From Petunia secreta (Eukaryota > Streptophyta > Magnoliopsida > Solanales > Solanaceae), in assembly GCA_029990175.1 (NCBI GenBank), contig JARKIP010000033.1, positions 6,882,001-6,946,000 of the forward strand: a stretch of 64,000 bases of DNA. The letters are read 5' to 3'. Shown piece after piece: positions 32,230-43,030 of this stretch (the stretch's first letter is position 1; the number at the start of each line of letters is the position of its first letter). A model generated the notes under the pieces. It saw only the letters and a program-made list of their open reading frames with translations, did not search any database and had not been told where the DNA came from. The translations under genes and the position numbers were made by a program.

Positions 32230-33921
32230 GGAAAGGAAAAAGTCAAAGTTCAAGGTCGGTGGCCTAGGGGATTTAATCCCCTAGCAGATTGAATTCGACA
32301 TGTTCATCAGAAACATTTCAAAACGCACAGAGAGTAAAAATTAGAAAGAGAGGAGGAAAAAGGGAAAAAGGAGTGGAAAAAATAGTGGAATTTCTACCCC
32401 AAATCTTCAGGTAATAATGCTAACTCATTATCTTAGCTTATTACGTGTCTTTGAATATATTTTTACGGTAAAAATAAGGATATTAGACATCGCCCTAATG
32501 GCGTAAATTGATAGTTTAAAGGGTCAATTGGACCCCGATGATGAAAATGATTATATATTCATACTCAGTGAGTTATGGGCAACATATAAATGTAATTTAT
32601 TTAGGGTTTGGTTATGGAACTTTGAACCCTGTATATAGGCCTGGCCTGTGTATTGCGTATGCGAATAGGGTATCAGGTTCCTAACTGGATTACCCTAAAA
32701 CTTAAGGAATGAAGCCTTTAGCTTTATTTGATATAATTTTTCTGCTTATTGAATAGAAAGAGATCGTTTGGCAACTAATACAAAGGAAAAAGCAGTGGTT
32801 GAGTAACAGGACAGCTTTGAAATACGGTAAGTGTTATTATCCATTTCTTTGGAGGCACCTGGCCTCGTGGATTTTCTACCACGTGTTCCTTACGTGTGTA
32901 GCTGCCGATAGGCGTACTCATTACGCCTTAGCTTTGGATTTACATTCTATATTATATGTTATGTCATGTTGTTGGTATTGCATTGGGAATCTGAGCATTG
33001 TACCCTGGCTATGAGTTGACATATACTTCCCGGCTGTCGATGAGAGTCCCGCGCCGGTGAAGGGTTATCATTGCATCATATTGAGGGTAGGAGGATTCCG
33101 CCCTCGGAGCAGGAGGATTCCGCTCCATTGCATCATATTGAGGGTAGGAGGATTCCGCCCTCGGAGCAGGAGGATTCCGCTCCATCGCATCATATTGAGG
33201 GTAGGAGGATTCCGCCCTCGGAGCAGGAGGATTCCGCTCCATTCATTTGGCACATGTGACTCATTTCATTTCATTTCATTTCATCTCATTTCATATCATT
33301 TCATTTCATCTCATTCCATTTCATTTCATACTATTATGTAGATTTTCTGTACATGACTACTGTTCTGCTTATATGTGTACTGCTTATTTGTTGATTGTTG
33401 TCTGGTTCCGTTTCCCTTACTAGTGTATCTATTTTTCGAGGTTGCTAGTTTGTTCACACTTATTGAGTCCTCATGACTCACCCCCCTATTTGTCCTTGTG
33501 TTTTCTTTTCGTTCGGCAGATTCTGCTCCAGGACCCAGCCAGTCGCGCCGTGATTGAGGAGTAGTACGTTCTCAGCTGTCTACGGTGAGCCATCCTGTTC
33601 ATTGCGGCCACCCACTTCAGATATTACAGTTCTTCTTACTTTTGCTCCCTTCGGGAGATGTGTATATCTTTTGGCCTTCTTAGATGTCTGATCTGGAAAC
33701 CTTTAAACTTGTGTATTCTGGGTAGTTAGTTGTTTTGTCCAGACAGTTTGTATATATGTCTATCCTTGAGAGTTATTTGATGTTGTTAAGGTCATGTTTA
33801 ATTTCATTTTCAAGGTAATTGTGTGCCGTTTTTATCGATTCAGTCAATAGGGTTCGCCCGACAGGTTTAGGGGAGGTGGTCGGGTGCCCGCACGGCCTAA
33901 CCGAGAATTCGGGTCGTGTCA
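31707..33921 (+). repeat. 3' LTR of element X
   Basis: Matches the 5' LTR throughout. The coordinate offset is 7527 before the poly-A tract and 7522 after it, and stays constant to the end, so no other net insertion or deletion exists. Poly-A here is 26 (32204-32229). Contains the second copies of the palindrome, the 57-bp array (33073-33243) and the TTTCA microsatellite. Confidence 0.96.
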
Positions 33922-33926
33922 ACTAT

Positions 33927-34686
33927 CCGATAGATCTAATTACTTTCACACCGTAAAGATTAATTCGAAATCTTCTACTACACTTGGCATAAATACCTAA
34001 TGGAACATACTGAAACTAGAATATTGATGCTACCATTACTATTCAAGAGTTTAGATAACAAGACTTTGTCTCTTTCTCACAAACCAAAAAAAATTATAAA
34101 ATAATATAATTAGCCTAAACTTCTATGGCAGAAATTCGAGAACTAAAGAGGAATTTCAATGTCCTTATTTCGATTTCCAACGTTTGCATTTAGCAATTAC
34201 TTTTCATCATTGCAGTAGTGATAATCCCTCATGATTACATTAACCATTTACTTATTCCATTATATCTCTTGAACGGAATACCTAGCTTCTTGGCAAGTCC
34301 ACTCAAAATACCTCAAATACTGCTTGAAAGTAATGTAAACGTACTCCATACCTCAACGACGTTCTCTTAATTTGCATGAACCATTCGCTGCAAGTGATGG
34401 CAAAAACCGTTTTCGAAACCCTCAGAAAGTACATTGCCATGTTTTCGCTGCTACTTTAATGCACATGTATGGGCTTTCGGCTCTATAGTTACTTGACACA
34501 GAATATAACCTTTAATGTCCTATATTGAGAATTTGGCCCAACTAATACTTAAATTTATGTAACTCTTTCTCTATTTCAAAATTTATACGTAAATAACTTT
34601 TAATAATAATTTGCTAGCATAACTGTACCATAACTAAGGGAACAACTTAAGAAAAAGAATTACGTATAAAATATCGGGTCATTACG
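33927..34686 (-). repeat. 3' LTR of element Y, second part
   Basis: Continues the LTR broken at 24179. It aligns with 37192-37871, although the latter lacks a short stretch near 34265-34345. On the minus strand the LTR start reads CGTAATGACCCG where TGT... is expected, so the terminal T appears mutated to C. No genes. Confidence 0.87.
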
Positions 34687-34723
34687 TTCTCCCCCACTTA
34701 AACTCTCGTTCGTCCTCGAACGA
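34687..34723 (-). other. PPT and AGGA-loop palindrome of element Y
   Basis: On the minus strand: TCGTTCG, loop AGGA, CGAACGA (34706-34723), then PPT AAGTGGGGGAGAA (34687-34699) against the LTR. Loop-to-LTR spacing is 27 bases, as in X. Confidence 0.85.
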
Positions 34724-34844
34724 TACTTGAAGTCAACCTTGATATCTGTAACTGACTAACTCTCAATATTCCACTTAAAGAACCTAGGCCCCACACGATT
34801 GTACAAGAGGTAATAGACAAAGGACGTAAACAAATCTCAACCAG

Positions 34845-36847
34845 TCAAGTGTCATGACACATACCTAAAGTCTCAAACAAGTGAGGATATTTCTCATGCA
34901 TACTCGCGTCAATCTCCCAAGTAGCTTCATCTTGTGGACGATTTCTCCACTGCACCTTTACCAAAGGAATTTCTTTTGATCTCAACTTGCGAATATCCCT
35001 CTCAACTATAGCAACCAGAACCTCCTCATAAGTTAGATCCTCATCCAACTTAATTGTATTCGCCTCAATAATTTGAGTAGAATCACGAACACACTTCAGA
35101 AGCATAGAAACATGAAAAACTGGATGAACTGGCATCGGATCAGTTAAGGCAAGCTTATAAGCAACATTACCAATATGCTGAATAATCTCAAGCGGGCCAA
35201 TAAAATGAGGGCTCAATTTTCCTTTCTTACCAAATCTCATCACACCTTGCATCGGTGGCACATTTAAGTAAACCAAATCATCCTCCATAAACACCAAGTC
35301 CCGAATCCTCTGGTTTTGCATATGGTATCTGCCTACTCTGAGCAGTCTGCAACCGATCCTGAATAATCCTGACCCTATCTAAAGTCTGCTATACATTATC
35401 TGGACTCAAAGCAATCACCTTACCAGAATCAAACCATCCCACTGGATAGCGACACCTACGCCCATACAAAGCCTCAAACGGTGCCATCTGAATAGAAGAT
35501 TGGTAGCTATTATTATAAGCGAATTCTGCTAGGGGTAAATGGTCATCCCAATGACCACCAAAGTCCAACGCACAAGCTCTGAACATATCCTCTAATATCT
35601 GAATAGTCCGTTCAAACTGGTCATCCGTCTGTGGGTGAAATGCAGTACTAAGCGGAACCTTAGTCTCTAACTCTCGCTGAAATGACTACCAAAACAGTGT
35701 TGTGAACTGAGAGCCTCTATAAAAAATAATAGAAAGTGGAGTACCATGCAAATGGATAATCAGCTCAATGAAAATCTGAGCCAACTTCTTTGCTCAATAT
35801 GTAGTCTTCACTACAATAAAGTGAGCAGACTTGTAGTCTGTCAACCACCACCCGAACCGAGTCATGCTGTCTCAAAGTCCTAGGCAACCAACAACAAAGT
35901 CCATAGTGATCATCTCCCACTTCCACTCGGGAATAGGTAATGCATGAGATAAACCTGCGGGTCTTCTATGTTCGTACTTGACCTGCTGACAGTTTGAGCA
36001 TCGAGACACGTGCTCAACAACATCCTTCTTCATTCCCTTCCACCAATATAACTCACGAAGGTCATGATACATCTTTGTGGTACCAGGATGAATGGAATAT
36101 CGCGAACTGTGTGCCTCATCTAGTAATAACCGCCTTAAATTTTCGGCATTAGGAACATACAAACGACTGTTGAGATGGAGGACACCATCATCACCAACTG
36201 TAAACTCCGACATTCCCTACTTAGGGCATTGTCTCGCAAATCTAGTAAATAAGAACCCTCATACTGCCTCTCCTTGATCTGATTGGCAAGAGAGGACTGG
36301 GTCATCATATAAGCAAACACCCTGTCAAGTGCTGGGCTTAATACTCTAACCCTCTGGTTAGTCAAAGACTGCAAATCAATCACCAAGGGCCTCATATCAG
36401 CATCTAAATATGAAAAACTACCCATAGACTTCCGGCTCAACGCATCAGCTACAACATTGGCCTTTCTCGGGTGATTACGAATGGTATTCTCATAATCTTT
36501 GATCAACTCCAGCCATCTACGTTGTCTACCATTTAAATCCTTCTGATTAAATAGGTGTTGTAAACTCTTGTGATAAGCGAAAATCTCACAAGGCTCACCA
36601 TAAAGATAGTACCTTCAGAGTTTCAATGTATACACAACTGCTGCCAACTTTAAGTCATGAGTAGGGTAGTTCTTCTCACTCACCTTCAGCTGCCTCGATG
36701 CATAAGCACCCCAAACCGATACGAGAGGCGTCACAATATACTACAAACCCACCTGAACCAGTAGGAAGAATCAACACTGGAGCAGTAGTCAGTAAGGATT
36801 TGAGCTTTCGAAAGCTCGCCTCACACTCCTCTGAATCGAAACTGCAC
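34845..36847 (-). pseudogene. Tekay-type pol remnant: RNase H, integrase, chromodomain (element Y)
   Basis: Reading right to left: RNase H start (SEECEASFRKLKSLL, VVYCDASRIGLGC; 36845-36680), RNase H end (NVVADALSRKSMGS; about 36440), integrase zinc finger (HSSRYSIHPGTTKMYHDLRE; about 36100), first catalytic Asp region (MITMDFVVG; about 35900), later integrase (FGGHWDDHLPLAEFAYNNSY; 35586-35389) and chromodomain (VKVQWRNRPQDEATWEIDAS; about 34920). Close to the corresponding part of X but split by several stops and frameshifts. Everything upstream of RNase H is missing at a sharp junction with LTR sequence. Confidence 0.92.
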
Positions 36848-37871
36848 AGAATGTATGTAAAATATCCCGCGTGGACAAATTCCACCAAAGAAAGGAATAG
36901 AACCACATACCTCTGTCCGAAGAACCAGAACCCTACTCAACAATTTCTTTTCCATGCTAGATCTCCTCCAAATGGTCTCGCTCTAAGTAAAAGAATGGAA
37001 TATACAATTAATTTAGGCTATTGGTTCAAATTCTCAATTTCATACTTTCAATGCTTAGGTCTAAAACACCACTCTCTACCCTTAATTACATGACTTAGAA
37101 CATACTTGTAGATTAATTATATAAATAAAATATGTCAATATACTAATTCCATCGTAAGCACAATGTATGCAGAAAACAATATAAAACTATCCGATAGATC
37201 TAATTACTTTCACACCGTAAAGATTAATTCGAAATCATCTACTACACTTGGCATAAATGCCTAATGGAACATACTGAAACTAGAATATCAATGCTACCAT
37301 TACTATTCAAGAGTTTAGATAACAAGACTTTATCTCTTTCTCACAAACCAAAAGAAATTATAAAGTAATATAATTATCCTAAACTTCTATGGCAGACATT
37401 CGAGAACTAAAGAGGGATTTTAATGTCCTTATTTCGATTTCCAACATTTGCATTTAGCAATTACTTTTCATCATTGCAGCAATGATAATCCCTCATGATT
37501 ACATCAACCATTTACTTATTCCATTACATCCATACCTCAACGTCGTTCTCTTAATTTGCATGAACCATTCGCTGCAAGTGATGGCAACAACTGTTTTCGA
37601 AACCCTCAGAAAGTACATTGCCGTGTTTTCGCTGCTAGTTTAATGCACAGATATGGGCTTTCGGCTCTACAGTTACTTTAAACAGAATATAACCTTTACT
37701 GTCCTATATTGAGAATTTGGCCCAACTAATACTTAAAATTATGTAACTCTTTCTCTATTTCAAAATATATATGTAAATAACTTCTAATAATAATCCGCTA
37801 GCGTAACTGTACCATAACTAAGGGAACAACTTAAGAAAAAAAAATTACGTATAAACTATCGAGTCAAAACA
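36848..37871 (-). repeat. 5' LTR fragment of element Y
   Basis: Aligns with 23839-24179 joined to 33927-34686, confirming the X insertion site. The inner (PBS-side) half, equivalent to 22907-23838, is deleted. The outer end reads TGTTTTGACTCG on the minus strand, then the GTAAT duplication. Confidence 0.87.
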
Positions 37872-38434
37872 GTAATAAATGATGATGATCATTGATAGAC
37901 ATGACCAAATATACAAGAAAGGATGATAATGATGGTGATAATCACTAGACATGACCAAATATACAAGTAAGAGTGATAAATAATGATGATAATCACTAGA
38001 CAAGCCGTAATATACAGCTTAGTCTGATAAATTATGAGTATTATCATCACACATGACCTGTTATACTAGTTAGAGTGATAAATGTTGGTGATCATCACTA
38101 CACATGACCAATTTTACTAGTTGGACTGATAAATAATGATGATCATTACTAGACATGACCAAATATACAAGTTAGAGTGACAAATGATGGTGATCATCAC
38201 TAGACATGACCAATTATACTAGTTAGAGTGATAAATGATGGTGATAATCATTAGACAAGACCTTATATACAACTTAGAGTGATAAAGGATGGTGATAATC
38301 ATTAGACAAGCCCTACTATACAACTTAGAGTGATAATCGATGGTGATTATCACTACACATAACCAATTATACTAGTTAGAGTGATAAATGATGGTGATAA
38401 TCACTACACATGACCAATTTTACAAGTAAGAGTA
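37872..38434. repeat. 51-bp minisatellite, right half
   Basis: About eleven more units of the array seen at 22386-22906, with variants such as GACAAG(A/C)CCT(T/A)(A/C)TATACAACTTAGAG. It ends where unique sequence begins at about 38435. Confidence 0.9.
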
Positions 38435-38729
38435 TTAACCGTATGTTCGGAACATATATTTGTCGTTCTATCTTTTATAGAGTTGTTTCGAACATCTTAG
38501 TAATTTATGTCTCATTTGTGCAGCTGATCAGAGCGCTCTTGTATATTTGTTACTATCTTCATCGTATAGTTTTTTACAATTGTTCAGAACATATATATTA
38601 GTTTAAGAACCTTATTAGTTCGTGCGCAATGACATAAGTTACAACCATATATAACTTAACATAACAAGTTTTTCTGAAATTTCATTGATCATTAATACAT
38701 AAATCATAACAACTGCAAATAAATAGAAC
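38435..38729. other. AT-rich intergenic stretch
   Basis: No gene seen. It contains several GTTCGGAACAT/GTTTCGAACATC-type words that recur through 38440-41470, and would hold the 3' flank of the zf-GRF pseudogene. Confidence 0.5.
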
Positions 38730-39352
38730 CTAAACTATGAACCAACACTTGATCCAAGTACAGAATAAGAGAACAATTAGCAACACAATTAGCACGACCA
38801 CAACACCCAACTTTTTGCGCCATAATCGTGCCTCTTTCCTCTCTTGTTTAACAACTTTCAACTTCTTCCATAGACCTCATATTACTCTCTTCGCTAATCT
38901 GTCATCTCTTCATCGTGTCATCTAATGTAGTTGCAGCCCTTTCCCTACCCAAAAAAAAAAAAAAAGTACAAGTGTTGAAGGACTTTCACACTACTAAAAG
39001 TTTTACAAACCCATCAACTAGGTCTATCCTGTCCAGATTTGCAGACATAAAAACTCCTTCTTGGGTTTGCTTGAGTCCACAATGTTGTTAACTTCGCGTA
39101 ATCTCCACATCGACAAAATGGTTTTACACTACCACTATTAGCGGATCTACTACCCTTTAAATATAAGGGATGTTGAATTTTTTTTTTTTTTTTTTTTGTA
39201 ATCTGGTTTGTACAAGAATTAACGCTCATATTTAATTGTATTGGTGTTGGGTGGTATTTTTTGTTACCATTGCTATATAACTGTTGTTCACGCACCCAAT
39301 ATAAGTGTTGTTCAAGAGGTTGTGTCAAGTCAGCAACATATGTTAGGAACAT
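38730..39352 (-). pseudogene. zf-GRF domain protein with C-terminal membrane anchor, pseudogene
   Basis: The first part (39352 to about 39020) encodes CRCGDYAKLTTLWTQANPRR followed by SFYVCKSG, a GRF-type zinc finger (C-x-C, then W-T...N-P-R-R...C). After a likely small intron (GT near 39010, T-rich tract and GGGTAG at about 38948) the next segment encodes GKGCNYIR and HDEEMTD, the usual continuation of plant GRF proteins. It ends in a basic segment (KKLKVVKQERKEARLWRKK) and a hydrophobic C-terminal helix (VVVVLIVLLIVLLFC), ending with TAG at 38730-38732. At least two stops and a frame change in the second part, and a Lys-run from a T18 tract in the first, indicate a dead gene. Plant members are small proteins of unknown role; the GRF finger in other eukaryotes binds single-stranded nucleic acid. 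Confidence 0.72.
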
Positions 39353-39542
39353 CCATCTAGATTAGTTTCAAACGATGTGATTAAGTTCCGAACATAGTTT
39401 TTAAAATTTAAAAAAATATAGAACGACTACAATGAATAGTCATCTCAAAATTTGAAAAATACACAGAACGACTACTGGCTACAATACACTTAATGTCTAC
39501 AACAGTCATTTCCAAATGAACGTTTCGGTTACCTCTTTACTC

Positions 39543-39551
39543 CTATAAATA
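39543..39551 (+). promoter_or_regulatory. TATA box of small gene copy 1
   Basis: CTATAAATA lies 69 bases before the ATG at 39620. The following CAATCAAACCATT and CATATTCAACAA are repeated at the same spacing in copy 2, which supports a real core promoter. Confidence 0.7.
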
Positions 39552-39619
39552 CTCAATCAAACCATTGCAATCCATATTCAACAACTAACAACAACAATCA
39601 AAATTTAAAATATTACAAA

Positions 39620-40033
39620 ATGGCTTGTCGATCATCCACTTCAAGAGGAGCAACCACTGCAAGAAGAGGAGCAATAAATACAAGAGCAACCACTACAAGA
39701 GGAGCATCTACGCCAAGAGGAGCATCCACACCAAGAGGAGCAGCCACTACAAGAGGAGCAAGAACAAGAGGAACATCCACATCAAGGCAAAACACTATTG
39801 CAATACCAGATTCATCACAACAAGAACGAGCTAATGATATTTTGGAACAACTTCGGGCTGAAGTATGGGGTTGGAAGTTCAAATTTGAGGACTTCTTCCA
39901 TGACTACAAAATGGACGTCAGAAGGATGAAGAAGGAAGTAAGGAGGGTAAAGAGCATGCTCAAAGAGATACTTGCTGATAGGAGCCTGCATTACCCTGAC
40001 TACTACTTTTTTTTTTTTTTGGTAAGACCCTGA
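39620..40033 (+). CDS. small basic RGA-repeat protein, copy 1 (unrecognised)
   Basis: A 137-residue frame with its own TATA box. Residues 1-55 are a low-complexity S/T/R/G/A region made of short RGA units (TTRGASTPRGASTPRGA). Residues about 68-115 form a compact, probably helical segment (QLRAEVWGWKFKFEDFFHDY, then a K/R-rich helix ending MLKEILADR). The C-terminus is altered by a T15 run, giving YYFFFF. The core is conserved in the tandem copy at 40793 while the N-terminal repeats are shorter there, so the core rather than the repeats is the constant part. I do not recognise the family. Promoter blocks with TATAAATAC and CAACGGTTACA-like words recall plant PIF/Harbinger-type genes, but no transposase or inverted repeat is seen. 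Confidence 0.55.
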   Translation: MACRSSTSRGATTARRGAINTRATTTRGASTPRGASTPRGAATTRGARTRGTSTSRQNTIAIPDSSQQERANDILEQLRAEVWGWKFKFEDFFHDYKMDVRRMKKEVRRVKSMLKEILADRSLHYPDYYFFFFLVRP

Positions 40034-40718
40034 TTACTATTCATCTCTATCAAGATATCAACTTGAATGTTTATGCTTATTTTGGGTTCATTTTGGATGT
40101 TAATATGAATATTTATTAAGTAATTTCTTTGTTTGAATGGTAATATAATTAGCATACTTTTGTAAAGTGCTGAATATCTGATAAATCAAGAATATTTTTG
40201 CCCGGTTCTTAAAAATGAATGTATAAATTTTAATATTTGGTACATCTGTTATGTACAGAACGCGTAATAGTCGTTCTAGAACATCATTTATGTTGATCCT
40301 TTTCACTATGAGTTTTTGAAGTTTGGAACATCAACTGTCATACTTCCAACGACTTTTAGTCGTCTCGAACATCTTTTAGTTACTCCTTTAAAATTAATTT
40401 CTTACTCTTATCATTCTCATTTTGAATGCTAAAAAATTGATAAATATATATTATTTGATTTTTTTTTTGAATTCTGAACAATTAACATAACAAAAATGCA
40501 CTACTAATAAAACATATAGGTATTCCATATTAACTGTTATTAAGTAATTAGCCATGCACTTCTTTCCAACGAAACAAGAATGTTTCAAACGATTATCTCA
40601 AAATTTTAAAATACACAACTATTGCAAGGAATAGTTGCATCGTCGTTTGAGTACACAACGGTTACAAGTTACATCAAAAGTCACTTCCAAACAGACTCGT
40701 CGATTTTCATTTTTACTC
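40034..40718. other. spacer between the two small gene copies
   Basis: No gene seen. It contains dispersed words GAACGACT, TCGTTCTAGAACATC and CAACGACTTTTAGTCGTC, and the start of the second duplication unit (about GCCATGCACTTCTTTCC at 40552). That word recurs after element B at about 48685, giving a unit of about 1.1 kb once B is discounted. Confidence 0.55.
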
Positions 40719-40727
40719 TTATAAATA
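40719..40727 (+). promoter_or_regulatory. TATA box of small gene copy 2
   Basis: TTATAAATA lies 66 bases before the ATG at 40793, aligned with the TATA box of copy 1. Confidence 0.68.
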
Positions 40728-40792
40728 CCAAACACACAATCAAACCATTCCAAACCATATTCAACAAATAACAACAATCACACCATTTCAAA

Positions 40793-41113
40793 ATGGCTCG
40801 TCGACCAAGAACAAGAGGAGCATCAATAAGAGGAGCATCGAGTTCAAGGCATACAATACCTTCATCGTCAGATTCAAATTCTGACTATTCGAACGATGTC
40901 TTTGAGCAACTAAGGGTTGAAGTGTGGGAATAAAAATTCAAGTTCAAAGATTTCTTCCATGATTACAAGAGGGACATGAGAAGGGTGAAGAGAATGCTTA
41001 AAGGGCTACTTGCTGATAGGAGAATTGATTTCGTTTTATACTCCACACCACCAGAAACACCGCCATATGCACTACCACAAGGATCACCACAAGCTCCACC
41101 ACATGCACCCTAA
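40793..41113 (+). pseudogene. small basic RGA-repeat protein, copy 2 (one internal stop)
   Basis: The frame runs 107 codons from ATG 40793 to TAA 41111-41113, with a single TAA at 40931-40933 (codon 47) where copy 1 has Trp. N-terminus RPRTRGASIRGASS is a shorter form of the RGA region. The core FKDFFHDYKRDMRRVKRMLK is nearly the same as in copy 1. The C-terminus is P-rich (PPETPPYALPQGSPQAPP), which is probably the ancestral tail lost in copy 1. Either a recently dead copy or, less likely, translation from an internal start. Confidence 0.6.
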
Positions 41114-41608
41114 GTTCTATTGTTTATGTGTATTTTAGTTGTAATTTTAAATGTTTATTATGTTATTTCATTTTCATTTTGAATGTTGAAATATTGACAA
41201 GTCTATGATGTACGTTTGATTGAATTATAAATAATTATCGTACCATTTGTGTCTCGATTCAATCTATGATCAATCATAAATATCTTTGCATTTTCTGGAA
41301 AACATACGTGGAGGAGTTTCAAAAGTTTGGAACATCAGTGGTATTTTTAGGAACGACTAGTTGTCTTTCCGGAACGTCTATGTGTAAATAAATTTAATAA
41401 AAGTTGTAAAAGTTCGGAAAATCCCTTGTTATGCCAGGAACAACTACTAGTCATTTTGGAACGTCAATGTGTATATCATTTAAAATTAAACTATATCTCT
41501 ATTATTTTCCTGTTGAATGCTGAACAATTGACCAATATATTTGAATGTTTGTTTTAATTCCGACTAATTAAACATAACAAAAATACGCTGCAAATAAAAC
41601 GTTGGTTA
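41114..41608. other. 3' flank of small gene copy 2
   Basis: No gene seen. It resembles the flank after copy 1, including CTGAACAATT and AACATAACAAAAAT(A/G)C. It ends at the TCCAT target duplication of element B (41609-41613). Confidence 0.55.
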
Positions 41609-41613
41609 TCCAT

Positions 41614-42847
41614 TGTTGAACCCAAAAAATTACTCTTTCTTAAGAAAAGATAGGTTTTGGGTATATTTCAACAATACGAAATTCCAATATGTTTCTTTGG
41701 AGTCGCCACCTAATTTAGAAAAATTAGGAACCAAGTAATCAAATAATGCGTGCAATTTCTCCGTTTCAAGAAGTTGGTCTTTTTTAGAGATTCTAAGAGG
41801 TTCAATTACTTCCGAAAGAAGGTTTTCGTATGAAAAACACTTTCGAAAATCCATAAAATACGGTTAATCCTTCGATTTTCACAAAATGGCTAAGTAAATG
41901 CAACTTTCAAAAGTAATCTAAACTCTTTAAGATTACTACAAAAAAATCTAAAATTATAATAAATATGCTTTAAAGAAATATGAATTGAAATGAACTTAGA
42001 TTTGAAACATTTTTCAAAAATAGAAAAAAAGCCAATTAGTTGAAAAGAAGTTGCAATTTATTAGATCAAGTTGCAATTTAAGGGATTTGGAACCAAGTTA
42101 CTATTTTATCATTTCCGGATTACATTGCACGCGTTATTTAAATAAAGGTTCAAAATTCCTAAATAAGATGAAAATTCAAAAGAAATAAATTGTTCACAAA
42201 ATAACCCAATAAATAACTAAACATTCATTCACAAATAATCGAATAAATTATCATATAACAATTAATTATACGGGAATTCGAATAGACATGAATTTCTACA
42301 GGATAAGGGGAAGAGAAGGGTTAGAAGGTAGAACCCGAAAATTGCGGAAGAAATGAATATTTTTAATTTTTTACATTGTGGCCATGTGCCTAGATATTAA
42401 GCGGCTCAACAAAGCATTTTTGTATTTTATTCTATAGTCTTCGCTTCTTTCGAGCTTGAACTTGATTTCGTGAACTTGACTCCAATGCAACTCCAAATCC
42501 AATAATGCAATGTAGCCCATTCGATGGTGAGTTTTAACTAAAACTCATTCTCAAGTAGTTCATGACAAGAAAGAAGAGAAAATGAGGAGAATCATATGTG
42601 TATATAATGTGATTATATGCATTTTGCGGGTATAAGCTGGAATTTGGATAGAGGAACGAAATTAGCTTCTTTTGAATGATTAAGAAAATTGAGGGGTTGC
42701 GTTGGTGAGTCAAAATTGGGGTGCTCTTTGCAATTCTGGCAATTTTCCTTTTAAAACAATAAATTGCCTTTGATTTTTTAAAATTAGCCTTTCTTAAAAA
42801 TAATTAGACATTAATTCGAAAATTTGGGATAAAATTGGGTGTCAACA
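41614..42847 (-). repeat. 3' LTR of element B
   Basis: Plus-strand ends TGTTGAACCC and GGGTGTCAACA, 1234 bp. Contains the block TTTGGAGTCGCCACCTAATT shared with A and C. No coding. Confidence 0.92.
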
Positions 42848-43030
42848 GCTGCCCCTCTTTATCCGGAAAAGGATGAAAGAGTTTTCAGGATAAAGAAATT
42901 GTCACGAAACCAATTTTGTCACGATAAAGCCAAAGACTTTGATCTCAAGGACCAAAGTGCGAGGCTTATGAAATGGCCGAACTCCGGTTTCCGAGTTGCC
43001 TACATATCACCGGCTGAAAAAGAATCAGGC
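42848..43030 (-). other. PPT and conserved sub-terminal block of element B
   Basis: Minus-strand PPT TAAAGAGGGGCAGC lies against the LTR. The rest pairs with 53008-53180 and more loosely with 11121-11310. A 71-codon open frame here is incidental. Confidence 0.8.

Larger units (their letters stand above)
24180..33921 (+). mobile_element. element X: intact Tekay/Del-type Ty3 chromovirus, recent insertion
   Basis: Complete structure: LTR 24180-26399, PBS from 26402, single Gag-Pol frame 26592-31568, PPT 31694-31706, LTR 31707-33921. The target duplication ACTAT is perfect (24175-24179 and 33922-33926), and the empty site is preserved in the other LTR of Y at about 37188-37200, which reads straight through. 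LTR lengths are 2220 and 2215 bp, and the whole difference is a poly-A tract of 31 versus 26; I saw no substitution between them. With an unbroken polyprotein this is the only element in the window that appears able to transpose by itself. Confidence 0.96.
22907..37871 (-). mobile_element. element Y: deleted Tekay/Del-type Ty3 retrotransposon, hosting element X
   Basis: Minus orientation. The 3' LTR is 22907-24179 plus 33927-34686 (split by X), the PPT is 34687-34699, the pol remnant 34845-36847 and the 5' LTR fragment 36848-37871. Flanking GTAAT duplications at 22902-22906 and 37872-37876 define the ends. Gag, protease, most of RT, the PBS and the inner half of the 5' LTR have been removed by one internal deletion: at about 36847 RNase H coding sequence meets LTR sequence homologous to about 23830. 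The protein is most like that of X, so X landed inside a relative. Confidence 0.88.

Noticed and set aside
39613..39882. 89-codon minus-strand hydrophobic frame (LVLAPLVVAAPLG)
   Set aside because: It is the complement of the RGA-repeat region of small gene copy 1; the plus strand has the TATA box and the conserved paralogue.
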